A DNA stretch of 64,000 bases, from NCBI RefSeq assembly GCF_000023585.1, contig NC_012914.1, forward strand, positions 3,688,001 to 3,752,000, written 5' to 3'. The stretch comes from Paenibacillus sp. JDR-2 (GTDB lineage: Bacteria; Bacillota; Bacilli; Paenibacillales; Paenibacillaceae). How positions within the stretch are numbered: the stretch's first letter is position 1; the number at the start of each line of letters is the position of its first letter. A program made the position numbers and the translations under genes. The notes below the pieces were generated by a model. The model was not told where the DNA came from, ran no database searches, and was given only the letters and a program-made list of their open reading frames with translations. Shown here in pieces: positions 1-8,369 of the stretch.

Positions 1-1
1 T

Positions 2-70
2 CTTGCGCAGAGCAAAGCCGATTACATCAAGCATATCAGCAGTGTTAAGCCATCCCTGGTTCACAGCTAA
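2..70 (+). CDS. C-terminal end of an upstream gene (partial)
   Basis: An open frame enters from the left edge and ends at TAA 68-70, coding for the last 22 residues (ending KPSLVHS). A terminator hairpin follows within 20 bases, which fits the end of a real gene. Too little is visible to name the product. Confidence 0.4.
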   Translation, partial: LAQSKADYIKHISSVKPSLVHS

Positions 71-88
71 GTTATTTTACATGTGAGG

Positions 89-117
89 AAACCGTCCTAT
101 AGGGGCGGTTTTTTTTT
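89..117 (+). terminator. Rho-independent terminator
   Basis: AAACCG-TCC pairs with GGG-G-CGGTTT around a TATA loop and runs straight into eight T. It closes the gene entering from the left and lies upstream of the cystine importer operon. Confidence 0.75.
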
Positions 118-197
118 GCGCTAAGGAGAAGCGGATGAAGGGGGATAACCAAAGGGAACGGCTGGAATACTATCCTCAAATAAAAGGAGGTTCGCTT

Positions 198-1076
198 ATG
201 AAGACTTGGCAGCAAAACATCTGCTTCATGTTGGTATTCGCGGTAATTCTGCTTGGCGGATCGGCATGCGGCAATAAAAACAACGATAACGGCGCAAATA
301 CCGGCACTAATAACGGGAACAACGGGACAGCCGGTACGGGAAACACGGCGAATAGCGGTAACGCGGCTTCCGATAATTCACTGAAGGCGATTAAGTCAAG
401 CGGCGAGATCACGATCGGCACGGAAGGTACATACGCACCGTTTACGTTCCATGACAAAAGCGGCAAGTTGACGGGGTTTGATGTCGAAATCGCCGAGGAG
501 ATCGCTAAGCGTATTGGGGTTAAGGCGAAGTTCGTTGAAACGAAGTGGGACGGTATGCTTGCCGGATTGGACGCGAAGCGCTTCGATATGGTGGCAAACG
601 AAGTCACCATCCGAGACGACCGGAAGGCGAAATACGATTTCTCAGACCCGTATATCCTGTCTAAGGCGGTTCTGATCGTGAAGGAAAGCAATACTAACAT
701 CAAGAGTTTGTCGGATCTCAAAGGGAAGAAGTCCGGCCAGTCGCTTACCAGCGACCTTGGCGACATTGCCAAAGCGAACGGAGCGCAGCTTGTTGCGGTG
801 GATGGATTCAATCAGGCTATCGATTTGCTCACGTCCGGGCGAATTGATGCGACGATCAACGATAAATTATCCTATCTGGATTTGAAGAAAGCGCGTCCTG
901 ACGTTCCTATAAAGGTGGTTGCGGAGACGGACCAAGTGTCGCAGAGCGGCATGCTTTTCCGTAAAGGAAGCAAGGAGCTCGTTGATGCCGTAAGTAACGC
1001 GATTAAAGACATGAAGGCGGACGGCCGGTATTTGGAAATTTCCAAAACCTATTTCGGCGAGGACGTTTCGAAATAA
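198..1076 (+). CDS. tcyA: Cystine/polar amino-acid ABC transporter, substrate-binding lipoprotein
   Basis: 292-residue family 3 extracellular solute-binding protein (SBP_bac_3). The hydrophobic signal ends in GGSAC, so Cys24 is the predicted lipidated residue, followed by an Asn/Gly/Thr-rich linker. The mature protein resembles B. subtilis TcyA: GTEGTYAPFTFHD near its start and a matching C-terminus, FGEDVSK. ATG 198 is preferred because AAAGGAGG lies 7 bases upstream and it places the lipobox correctly. The in-frame ATG at 135 also has AAGGAG but would put 21 charged residues before the signal. First gene of an operon with permease and ATPase; it captures cystine or a related amino acid outside the membrane. 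Confidence 0.88.
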   Translation: MKTWQQNICFMLVFAVILLGGSACGNKNNDNGANTGTNNGNNGTAGTGNTANSGNAASDNSLKAIKSSGEITIGTEGTYAPFTFHDKSGKLTGFDVEIAEEIAKRIGVKAKFVETKWDGMLAGLDAKRFDMVANEVTIRDDRKAKYDFSDPYILSKAVLIVKESNTNIKSLSDLKGKKSGQSLTSDLGDIAKANGAQLVAVDGFNQAIDLLTSGRIDATINDKLSYLDLKKARPDVPIKVVAETDQVSQSGMLFRKGSKELVDAVSNAIKDMKADGRYLEISKTYFGEDVSK

Positions 1077-1094
1077 AAGGGCGGGTAGGGTATC

Positions 1095-1766
1095 ATGAAT
1101 GAACGAACTAACCTGGATATTTTCACCGATTCCTTCCTGCCCCTGCTGCATGCAGGAATCGCATTCACGGTTCCTCTTACGTTGATTTCATTCGCGCTGG
1201 GACTTGTGCTGGCGCTCTTAACGGCACTCGCGCGGCTGTCGGATTTTTATCCGATTGTTTGGATAGCGAGGTTCTACGTCTGGATTATACGCGGGACTCC
1301 GCTTTTGGTCCAATTGTTCATTATTTTCTACGGGCTTCCCAGCGTAGGCATTCTAATCGACGCGTTCCCGGCAGCGGTCATTGGGTTTACGCTTAGTGTC
1401 GGTGCCTACGGATCGGAGATTATCCGAGCGGCAATCGTATCCATCCCTAAGGGACAGTGGGAAGCCGCATTCTCGCTAGGGGAAACGAGATTGCAGGCGC
1501 TGCGCCGCATAATCCTGCCCCAGGCGGCAAGGGTCACGGTGCCGCCACTGTCCAATTCGTTCATTTCGTTGGTAAAGGATACTTCGCTGGCAGCAACGGT
1601 AACGGTTACGGAACTATTCCAAAAAGGGCAGCAAATCACCGCGGCTGTCTACGAGCCGCTGTTGATCTACTGCGAGGTCGCCTTAATTTATTTGATTTTC
1701 TGCTCGATACTGGCATTGCTGCAGCGGCAGCTGGAAATATTTTTTAATCGATATTTTACGGCTTAA
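1095..1766 (+). CDS. tcyB: Cystine/amino-acid ABC transporter permease
   Basis: 223-residue HisM/GlnP-type permease. It has several membrane segments (LLHAGIAFTVPLTLISFALG onward) and the cytoplasmic EAA loop that contacts the ATPase (EAAFSLGETRLQALRRIILP, about residues 121-140). It starts 18 bases after tcyA with GGGCGGGTAGGG as a loose ribosome site and is followed by the ATPase gene. Length is normal for TcyB (about 230). Substrate is inferred from the TcyA-like partner. Confidence 0.85.
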   Translation: MNERTNLDIFTDSFLPLLHAGIAFTVPLTLISFALGLVLALLTALARLSDFYPIVWIARFYVWIIRGTPLLVQLFIIFYGLPSVGILIDAFPAAVIGFTLSVGAYGSEIIRAAIVSIPKGQWEAAFSLGETRLQALRRIILPQAARVTVPPLSNSFISLVKDTSLAATVTVTELFQKGQQITAAVYEPLLIYCEVALIYLIFCSILALLQRQLEIFFNRYFTA

Positions 1767-1800
1767 CCGGTACGGTCCATTTTTAGGAGGTTAAACCCCA

Positions 1801-2556
1801 ATGATCGAAGTACGCGAATTAACCAAATCATTCGGCGACACTTCTGTCCTTCGCGGTATCAATCTGACGCTGGAAAAGGGGCAGGTGCTCGTGTTGATCG
1901 GACCCTCTGGTTCCGGAAAGTCAACATTGCTGCGATGTTTAAATGTACTTGAGATACCTACATCGGGAACAGTCGCAATCGGGAAGGTTCGGCTCGAGTT
2001 CCGTCCGAATTCGAAGCCCCGCAAGGCGGAAGTACTGGCGTTGCGCCGCCAGTCAGGCATGGTGTTTCAAGCCTATCATTTATTTCCTCATTTCACTGCG
2101 CTTCAGAACGTGATGGAAGGGCAACTAACGGTTCGGCGCAGACCAAAGAACGAAGCACGGGCAAAGGCGTTGCAATTGCTTGCGAAGGTTGGGTTGGAAG
2201 ACCGGGCTGGTTCTTACCCGCATCAGCTGTCTGGCGGGCAGCAACAGCGGGTAGGCATTGCCCGGGCGATGTCTATTGATCCGGAGCTGCTGCTGTTCGA
2301 CGAGCCGACTTCCGCGCTGGACCCAGAGCTCGTGCGCGAGGTGTTGAAGGTCATTCGGGAATTGGCGGAAGAGGGGAGAACGATGATAATCGTTACCCAC
2401 GAGATGAAATTCGCCCGCGAAGTGGCGGACCGTATTGTGCTGCTTGATGAAGGCGTCATTGTGGAGGAGGGGCTGCCGGAGCAGATTTTCAGTCAGCCCC
2501 GCGAAGCTCGTACCCGGCAGTTTCTCTCGTTGTTGATGGATGAAAGCAACTTGTAA
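1801..2556 (+). CDS. tcyC: Cystine/amino-acid ABC transporter ATP-binding protein
   Basis: 251-residue GlnQ/TcyC-type ATPase. Walker A GPSGSGKST at residues 34-42, signature LSGGQQQR, Walker B LLLFDEPTSALD and the switch histidine in VTHEM are all intact. A good AGGAGG precedes the ATG by 9 bases. It energises uptake through the preceding permease. Last gene of the operon, closed by a hairpin terminator. Confidence 0.9.
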   Translation: MIEVRELTKSFGDTSVLRGINLTLEKGQVLVLIGPSGSGKSTLLRCLNVLEIPTSGTVAIGKVRLEFRPNSKPRKAEVLALRRQSGMVFQAYHLFPHFTALQNVMEGQLTVRRRPKNEARAKALQLLAKVGLEDRAGSYPHQLSGGQQQRVGIARAMSIDPELLLFDEPTSALDPELVREVLKVIRELAEEGRTMIIVTHEMKFAREVADRIVLLDEGVIVEEGLPEQIFSQPREARTRQFLSLLMDESNL

Positions 2557-2587
2557 GATAGGGGAAATTACTGGAAATCCCATTAAA

Positions 2588-2610
2588 ATCCGCGTAAATC
2601 GCGGTTTTTT
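2588..2610 (+). terminator. Terminator of the tcyABC operon
   Basis: CCGCG-TAAAT-CGCGG followed by six T, 30 bases after the tcyC stop. Confidence 0.75.
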
Positions 2611-2728
2611 ATGATTTATTTCATCTATCATTTTTATAGAAATAGCAATATTGATAAATCATTCTTATTTTCATAGAATGAACTTGTTAGTTCGATCATT
2701 TTCGAACTATAAAAATAAAGGAGTAGAG

Positions 2729-3379
2729 GTGAAGTTGAAGATGTCAAATTTTATTGCGGATATAAAGATTCCGGATAGTAAGCTGGCCGTTGAAGCAGCG
2801 GAGCTATTGCGCGAGCATGGGGATGAGCTTTTGTGGAACCATTCGAACCGGGTATTTTTGTTTGCGGCTATGAAGGGTAACCTGAATCAAATCAAATATG
2901 ATCCCGAATTGTTGTATATCAGTTCGCTTTTTCATGATATTGGTCTTACCTCAACATTCCGAAGCGCTGATAAGCGATTTGAGGTCGACGGGGCAAATGC
3001 AGCCCGTGATTTTCTGCGCAGTCGCGGAGTGCCGGAAGAAAACATTCGACTTGTCTGGGATGCGGTAGCTCTTCATACTAGTATCGGAATCGTGGAATAT
3101 AAGGAAGCGGAAGCTGCGCTTATGAATTTTGGAGTGGGATACGATGTCGTGGGGAAAAACTTCGATCTCATCTCAGCCGAATTACGGGAGCAGGTTGTCA
3201 AGGCTTTTCCCCGGAACGATTTCAAGCATGAGATCTTGCATGCTTTCTTGGAGGGCTTCAAACATAAGCCTGAAACGACGTACGGCACGATTAATGCCGA
3301 CGTATGCGAAATGTTTCTCCCGGGATTTCAACGTCCTAATTTTTGCCATAGCGTTCTTCATTCGAAATGGGATGAGTAG
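2729..3379 (+). CDS. HD-domain hydrolase, cyanamide hydratase-like
   Basis: 216 residues from GTG 2729, chosen because AAAGGAG lies about 6 bases upstream; ATG 2741 is an alternative. The HD metal-binding set is present: His38 in WNHSNR, His69-Asp70 in SLFHDIGL and a later His in ALHTS. The overall pattern (LLWNHSNRVFLF near the start, GINADV-like and FCHSVLHS segments at the end) resembles the cyanamide hydratase-like branch of HD proteins. The substrate is unknown; HD proteins of this size act on nitriles, nucleotides or other phosphoesters. Monocistronic, between two terminators. Confidence 0.72.
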   Translation: MKLKMSNFIADIKIPDSKLAVEAAELLREHGDELLWNHSNRVFLFAAMKGNLNQIKYDPELLYISSLFHDIGLTSTFRSADKRFEVDGANAARDFLRSRGVPEENIRLVWDAVALHTSIGIVEYKEAEAALMNFGVGYDVVGKNFDLISAELREQVVKAFPRNDFKHEILHAFLEGFKHKPETTYGTINADVCEMFLPGFQRPNFCHSVLHSKWDE

Positions 3380-3415
3380 TAGAAACCATCAAAGAAAATC
3401 AAGCGTCATTATTCA

Positions 3416-3445
3416 CAACAAAACCGCGTAATCGCGGTTTTGTTG
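3416..3445. terminator. Bidirectional terminator
   Basis: A perfect 13-bp stem (CAACAAAACCGCG / CGCGGTTTTGTTG) around TAAT lies between the convergent HD gene and AraC gene. A- and T-rich flanks allow it to serve both strands. Confidence 0.85.
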
Positions 3446-3450
3446 TTTCG

Positions 3451-4320
3451 TTAATGTTCCGATTCGCGGAACATTTGAGGCGATTTGCCGGTGTACTTTC
3501 GGAATGTTCTGGAAAAGTAGTGCACGGAGCTAAAATGATATTTGTCCGCGATTTGCATAACGCTGAGGTTGGAAGAGCGCAAATCCTCTTTTGCTCGACT
3601 AATGCGGAACTGATTAATATATTGGATCGGCGATAATCCGGTTGTTCGCTTAAACAGTTCGAAAAAGTAGCCTCTGCTGACGCCAATCTCATCATAGTAC
3701 CGCTCCAGCTCGATATCGGCGCCTCTCAACAGCTCGGTTTCTATTCGCTCCAGCAGCTTGCTGATACGAGGATCAGGGATATAGGGATCTTGCAGCGAGA
3801 ACGCGAGGAATTGATGGATGAATTCGGCAAAATGGCTCTGAGCCGACATGCTGCGCAAAAAAGTCCGTTCATTCGTATGCTCGTTAGAGATAAAGCTCCT
3901 CTGCAGCAGATCAGTCCAGCTTAGCAGCGATGCGCCTACGTTTGAGATTTCAGGCAGCGGATAAGGAAATGTCTCGCCAAGCATCTCCGGTCGTAGCAAT
4001 TCTCGGTCATAGCAGATGGGGGCAGCCTCATCCTTAAACGCTTCCGTACGGTCCACGTAATGCCAATCGAAATAGCAGCATACATGCGTCATAGGCTCGT
4101 CCGCATCCGCTAGCCAGTCGTGGGCTTGACCCGGTTCCATATAGACCATCATGCCAGGTGAAGCTTCATGTTCGGAGTCCCCCAGACGAAAGATGCCTTT
4201 ACCCTCCGTAACGAAATAAATGGAACTCGCGTAAACGTATCGATTAAGGCTGGTCTGTCCCCGGTAGAACGGGTACTTCGTGGCGTAATAGACGTACGGA
4301 TGGAATTTGGAAAAATCCAT
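3451..4320 (-). CDS. AraC-family transcriptional regulator with cupin sensor domain
   Basis: 289 residues. The N-terminal half is a cupin-like sensing domain (GIFRLGDSEHEASPGMMVYM). The C-terminal 100 residues hold two helix-turn-helix motifs typical of AraC proteins (EIGVSRGYFFELFKRTTG and QIADKYHFSSVHYFSRTFRK). It is divergent from the dioxygenase-HEAT gene across about 150 bases, so it probably controls that gene in response to a small organic ligand. Confidence 0.88.
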   Translation of the reverse strand: MDFSKFHPYVYYATKYPFYRGQTSLNRYVYASSIYFVTEGKGIFRLGDSEHEASPGMMVYMEPGQAHDWLADADEPMTHVCCYFDWHYVDRTEAFKDEAAPICYDRELLRPEMLGETFPYPLPEISNVGASLLSWTDLLQRSFISNEHTNERTFLRSMSAQSHFAEFIHQFLAFSLQDPYIPDPRISKLLERIETELLRGADIELERYYDEIGVSRGYFFELFKRTTGLSPIQYINQFRISRAKEDLRSSNLSVMQIADKYHFSSVHYFSRTFRKYTGKSPQMFRESEH

Positions 4321-4473
4321 CGCGGCGATACCCCCTCTCTCTGTATCATTTAATAATCCTTCAAATTCACCTGACTATTGTGCAACTATCTGACTGTAAG
4401 CTAAATACAAATCGGGCGGCCCCAGTTACATTAAATATATCACAAATACTTGTTCATGAAGGGGCTGCCCAAA

Positions 4474-6030
4474 ATGTCGAAAGCGTTAACTTTGTTGAAT
4501 GACGAGCAGATGATTCAGTTTATTACGAACGGATACCTCGTTCTTCAGAACGATTTACCGGAAGAGCTGCATCGAAGCGTGATGAATCAAATCGATTTCG
4601 TCCTGCAAAATGAGGGAAATCCCGGAAACAATATTTTACCTCGCGTACCGGACATCCAGAAATTCTTCGAGACACCGGTAACGAAAGGCGCATTGACTAG
4701 CGTCCTTGGACCTGACTATTATATGCACCCGCATCGCCATATGCATTTCAATCAGCCGGGTAACGGGAAGCCCGGAGGCGGGGAGTGGCATAAGGACGGC
4801 TTCTGGTCCTCCATGCGCAGTCATCGTCCATGGTGGGTCATGATGTTCTACTACACGCAGGATATTACGGAAGAAATGGGCCCGACGGCGATTATGCCCG
4901 GCTCCCAATACAATGAAAAATTCCCGAATCAAACAACGCTGCTGCCAACGGGAAAGGCGGGCACGATTGCGCTCGTTCACTTCGATCTATGGCATAAAGC
5001 ATCCCTGAACACATCCAATTTAGACCGTTACATGCTTAAGTTCCAATTTGTCCGTTTATCAGAGCCGAAGTCTCCAAGCTGGAATCATGCAAACGCAGCA
5101 CCGGTTTTCCCTTCCAACGCGCCGGATGCCCATTTGAATTTATGGAGTGATGTTTGGTACTGGCTCAAGGGAGAGGGGAGCACGGCGAAGACTGCTGTCG
5201 GCAATGAAACAGAGGTTCTTCTTTTACTCGAGGCATTGTCTAGCGAGGATGAACTCATTCGCAGCCAGGCAGCCGACAAGCTTGGCTTCACCGGTAATGC
5301 CGCAGCGCCAGCCGTTCCAAAGCTGACAGAGCTTATACGCGATTCTTCTGAGAATGTGGCATTGAATGCCGTATATGCGCTTGGGCATATTGGAGATTCA
5401 GGTACAGCGGCTTTGTTAAAGGAAGTAGGAGAAGGATCCAAGTTAACAGCACAACGTGCAGCTTATGGACTTCAAGCTTCCGGCAAGGACGCCATTCCCG
5501 GCCTGGTTCAACTACTTGTTCATCAAGACGAGAATAAAAGGGCTCTGGCCGCATTCGTGCTGGGGATGCTGGGATCTACGGCTGCCTCCGCGGTTCCCTC
5601 TTTAATTATCTCGTTGAATGACGCGAGCGAATGGGTGAGACGCAATGCCGTCGAAGCGCTCGGAATGATTGCCGAGCCGGCAGACGAAACGGTACCCGCA
5701 TTGGTTCGGACGCTCGAAGACTCGGTTGCCCGGGAATCTGCCTGCAAGGGGGAAGTCAGCACAAGCGCTTACGTACACAATCAAGAATATATAACGAACA
5801 AAATGGCCTATACAGCGGCATTATCCTTACTGCGTATCGGTAAAAACGGGGACGCGGATCTCGTTATCAATGGGCTTGAATCCGGCCTGCATAGCCAAGA
5901 CCGGTATACGAGAGCGTACTCTTTCGAAGCGCTGACGGCTATTCGTACCGATAGGGCGGTAGACGCGCTGATTAAGCAATACCGTGCCGCGCGCTGGTGT
6001 CCGGACACGCATAAAGAAAGCACATTTTAA
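4474..6030 (+). CDS. PhyH-family Fe(II)/2-oxoglutarate dioxygenase fused to HEAT repeats
   Basis: 518 residues from ATG 4474 (AAGGGG 9 bases upstream); a TTG at 4450 is in frame but lacks a site. Residues 1-230 are a phytanoyl-CoA dioxygenase-like domain with the iron ligands His106-x-Asp108 (GEWHKDGFW) and His174, and the 2-oxoglutarate Arg185 (NLDRYML). Residues about 240-510 are HEAT/PBS-lyase-type helical repeats (for example VPSLIISLNDASEWVRRNAV). The enzyme part should hydroxylate a small molecule or a protein side chain; the repeats suggest docking to a partner. Divergent from an AraC regulator. Both halves appear intact. Confidence 0.82.
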   Translation: MSKALTLLNDEQMIQFITNGYLVLQNDLPEELHRSVMNQIDFVLQNEGNPGNNILPRVPDIQKFFETPVTKGALTSVLGPDYYMHPHRHMHFNQPGNGKPGGGEWHKDGFWSSMRSHRPWWVMMFYYTQDITEEMGPTAIMPGSQYNEKFPNQTTLLPTGKAGTIALVHFDLWHKASLNTSNLDRYMLKFQFVRLSEPKSPSWNHANAAPVFPSNAPDAHLNLWSDVWYWLKGEGSTAKTAVGNETEVLLLLEALSSEDELIRSQAADKLGFTGNAAAPAVPKLTELIRDSSENVALNAVYALGHIGDSGTAALLKEVGEGSKLTAQRAAYGLQASGKDAIPGLVQLLVHQDENKRALAAFVLGMLGSTAASAVPSLIISLNDASEWVRRNAVEALGMIAEPADETVPALVRTLEDSVARESACKGEVSTSAYVHNQEYITNKMAYTAALSLLRIGKNGDADLVINGLESGLHSQDRYTRAYSFEALTAIRTDRAVDALIKQYRAARWCPDTHKESTF

Positions 6031-6140
6031 ATCAGGCATCCGTTCAAATTATCGACATGGCTTTCGGTCCCATTGCCCTTTATTGAAGGTTGCCAAAGTG
6101 CTAGACTAGTGTCATCACGAGGAGTAAGGGGTTAACTTAA

Positions 6141-6191
6141 ATGATTCATGCTGACATGATTAGCCAACGGTATAATTACGATGAAGAATAA
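6141..6191 (+). CDS. Possible 16-residue leader ORF overlapping the next gene
   Basis: ATG 6141 follows GAGGAGTAAGGGG at about 9 bases, the best ribosome site here, and codes for 16 residues ending at 6191. The downstream lipoprotein ATG at 6181 lies inside it in another frame and has no clear site of its own, so the short ORF may feed ribosomes to it. No peptide homology is recognised. Confidence 0.4.
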   Translation: MIHADMISQRYNYDEE

Positions 6192-6579
6192 ACGAATGAA
6201 ATGGATGACAACGGTAATCATCGCTATGATGATCATCCTGCTGGCAGGTTGCAGTCTTGGATCCAAGCCATCGTCAAGCCCATTCCTGGATGATCTGACT
6301 ATCTCGATGGAGGATACTCCAAACACCGGCGACACCACAGCCCATGCATACAAGTTGACGATTAAAAATTCAACCGGCAGCCTGGTAGATGTCGACCTTG
6401 TGCGAATAAATTTGTCCATGTCGATGCAAGGAATGAATCATAAAATGAAAGCGCAGATGGAGAGAAGCGCATTGGGAGAATACAAAACCAAGGTTTACCT
6501 TCCAATGAACGGTGACTGGAGAGCGATTGTTTCGCTGAAGAAAGACAAGCATGAGAGAAAGATCAGCTTACGGCTCTAG
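6181..6579 (+). CDS. YtkA/FixH-like lipoprotein
   Basis: 132-residue lipoprotein. The signal ends in ILLAGC (Cys near residue 23) after a charged start; ATG 6196 would also work. The mature part is a single beta-rich domain (AHAYKLTIKNSTGSLVDVDLV, later GEYKTKVYLPMNGDWRAIVSL) typical of YtkA-like proteins found outside the membrane in Bacilli. Role unknown; relatives occur with copper or redox genes. Monogenic, followed by a terminator. Confidence 0.68.
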   Translation: MKNKRMKWMTTVIIAMMIILLAGCSLGSKPSSSPFLDDLTISMEDTPNTGDTTAHAYKLTIKNSTGSLVDVDLVRINLSMSMQGMNHKMKAQMERSALGEYKTKVYLPMNGDWRAIVSLKKDKHERKISLRL

Positions 6580-6610
6580 GTATAAGTATAGAAGAATTTC
6601 AGACAGGCAA

Positions 6611-6646
6611 GGAGCCGCATTCCGACATGGGATGCGGCTTCTTTTT
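6611..6646 (+). terminator. Rho-independent terminator
   Basis: AGCCGCAT pairs with ATGCGGCT and runs into TCTTTTT, 35 bases after the lipoprotein stop. Confidence 0.8.
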
Positions 6647-6674
6647 CATGGTTTAAGACGGAAGAAGAAGACCG

Positions 6675-7003
6675 TTGTGGATTCCAAGCAGCGTACTGAG
6701 CCTTGAACCGATTGCTGCCGTTCGCTCAGCTAACAGAATCGTACGGCGTAATACGAAAATTCCTAGATTCAGTATTCTAGATCCAGAGCTTACATTCTCT
6801 ATACCTCGGGACCAAACGGTATACGGCAGCGTTGATATTATGGCCCATGTCTTCGAACAATATTTCCATGCTTCGAGCAATGCGCCTCTTCAAGAAAGAA
6901 TCGGGGAAGCGATTCTTCGCACCGTCGTCGAGACGGCGCCTAAGCTTGTGAACGATCTGACTACGAATATCGCGAAGTTAAGAAATTCATTATAATGTAT
7001 TAA
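6675..7003 (+). pseudogene. Remnant of an iron-containing alcohol dehydrogenase
   Basis: The frame from 6675 codes for a middle piece of a BdhA/YugJ-type iron alcohol dehydrogenase: [35 protein letters not shown] and [20 protein letters not shown] are strongly family-like. The cofactor-binding N-terminus and metal-binding C-terminus are missing. At about 6958 the natural sequence continues in another frame (DYEYRE) and stops at 7003, showing a small deletion. No ribosome site. A dead fragment. Confidence 0.8.
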
Positions 7004-7011
7004 AAAAGTTA

Positions 7012-7036
7012 GGGCTGTCTCAAATTGAGACAGCCC
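7012..7036. repeat. Near-perfect 25-bp inverted repeat
   Basis: GGGCTGTCTCAA and TTGAGACAGCCC are separated by one base. It follows the dehydrogenase remnant and has an A-run on its left, so on the minus strand it would look like a terminator. The GGGCTGTCTC motif also resembles insertion-sequence ends, so it could be a scar. Function uncertain. Confidence 0.6.
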
Positions 7037-7150
7037 AATTTGCGTCCTGTCACAAACGTGTTTTGTTTTAAAAATGGCGTTTCGTTAAAAGCTAAATTGC
7101 GCACACTATGCCCGTCAAAACAATAGTTATTGTAATGGAGGCTGTGAAAA

Positions 7151-8149
7151 ATGGGTAAAATTGCGGTTTTCGGATTTGGCCGCATCGGTAGGCAACTGTT
7201 GCGCGTTGCGCTTGCGGACAAGCTCTTCGTTCCGGTCTCGATATCTGATATCAAAGATGAAGGCACGCTTGCCGCTCTGTTTGAAGTGGATTCGAACTAT
7301 AAGCGTTGGCACGAGGACGTATCCGCCCGAGAGGGCGCCATGGTTATTGGCGGTCGAGAAATTCTTTATATTAATTCCTCAAAGGAAGTGCCGGACTGGA
7401 AGTCGCTCGGCGTGGATCTCGTCGTCGATTGCACGGGCCGTGCTGTTGTCCGTTCCGTAGCGCAAGTGCATCTGGACCGGGGTGCGAAGCGCGTCCTGAT
7501 CAGCGGTCCGAGCAAATCCCTGGACGATTGCGACGCGGTGCTGCTAAAGGGTATCAACCTCGATAGCTTCGATCCTGACAAGCATCGGATTATTAGCATG
7601 GCCAGCTGCACGACTAACGCGTTGGCCGCAGTCGTCAAGCTCGTCAAAGAAAACTACGGGATCAAATTTGGTCTGTTCTCCACGGTGCATTCCTATACCA
7701 ACACGCAATCGCTGACGGATCAGCCGATGCGAGACCGCCGTGACTCCTGGGCTGCGGCCGAGAACATTATCCCTTCTTCTTCCGGTGCGGCAAAGGCGCT
7801 AAAGTTCATCTGGCCTGACCTGCAGATCACGGGCAAAGCGTACCGCGTACCAACCCGCACGGGAAGCATCGCCGAATTAAACTTGATCACGGAGAAGCCA
7901 TGCACGGTGCAGGAAGTGAACGATATGTTCCGCCGCGCCTCGCGAGAAGGTGCCTTGAAGGGTGTCATGGACGTACTCGAAGGAGAATGGGCGTCATCGC
8001 GCATAGTCGGAGACCCGCATACGTCGATCATCGATCTGCCGCTCACGCATGTGGAAGGAGAGTTGCTCTCCGTCGCAACATGGTACGACAACGAATGGGG
8101 CTTCGCTACGCGTCTGGCCGAGGTTGCAGAGTTCTTGTCGAATAAATAG
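7151..8149 (+). CDS. gap: Glyceraldehyde-3-phosphate dehydrogenase-type enzyme (divergent paralogue)
   Basis: 332 residues, the usual GAPDH length. Rossmann motif GFGRIGR at 8-14, nucleotide Asp33 (SISDIKD), catalytic Cys153 in ASCTTN and His180 in STVHSYTN are present, so it should oxidise an aldehyde-phosphate with NAD. It differs from housekeeping GAPDH: the usual Asn two residues before the catalytic-loop Ser is Met150, and PTTTGAAK reads PSSSGAAK. GGAGG lies 9 bases upstream. It stands alone, without pgk or tpi, so an alternative role or substrate (erythrose-4-phosphate, for example) is possible. Confidence 0.85.
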   Translation: MGKIAVFGFGRIGRQLLRVALADKLFVPVSISDIKDEGTLAALFEVDSNYKRWHEDVSAREGAMVIGGREILYINSSKEVPDWKSLGVDLVVDCTGRAVVRSVAQVHLDRGAKRVLISGPSKSLDDCDAVLLKGINLDSFDPDKHRIISMASCTTNALAAVVKLVKENYGIKFGLFSTVHSYTNTQSLTDQPMRDRRDSWAAAENIIPSSSGAAKALKFIWPDLQITGKAYRVPTRTGSIAELNLITEKPCTVQEVNDMFRRASREGALKGVMDVLEGEWASSRIVGDPHTSIIDLPLTHVEGELLSVATWYDNEWGFATRLAEVAEFLSNK

Positions 8150-8184
8150 CTAACGTGTTTGTATCCGAGCACGCCATGATTCGG

Positions 8185-8237
8185 CCGTACCCCCGAAAGT
8201 CCCGGGCGATCGGCCGCGGGCGTGCACGGATTTTTTT
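8185..8237 (+). terminator. Probable terminator after gap
   Basis: A GC-rich imperfect stem (CCGT..CCCCG / CGCGGG..ACGG) is followed by seven T about 80 bases past the stop. Confidence 0.5.
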
Positions 8238-8369
8238 CGCCGGTTGTTGCTTCTTTTTTTATCTATATATGGGTTAAATTTGCAAAATGACTAAGAAAGC
8301 ATTACCTTAAAAAAGAAAAATCATTTGTGAAAGTCATTGATTGCTAACAAACGAGGAGAGACCACCTAG

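Noticed and set aside
135..197. Upstream ATG for tcyA with its own AAGGAG
   Set aside because: It would add 21 charged residues before the signal peptide and move the lipobox to residue 45; ATG 198 has a better site and a normal signal.
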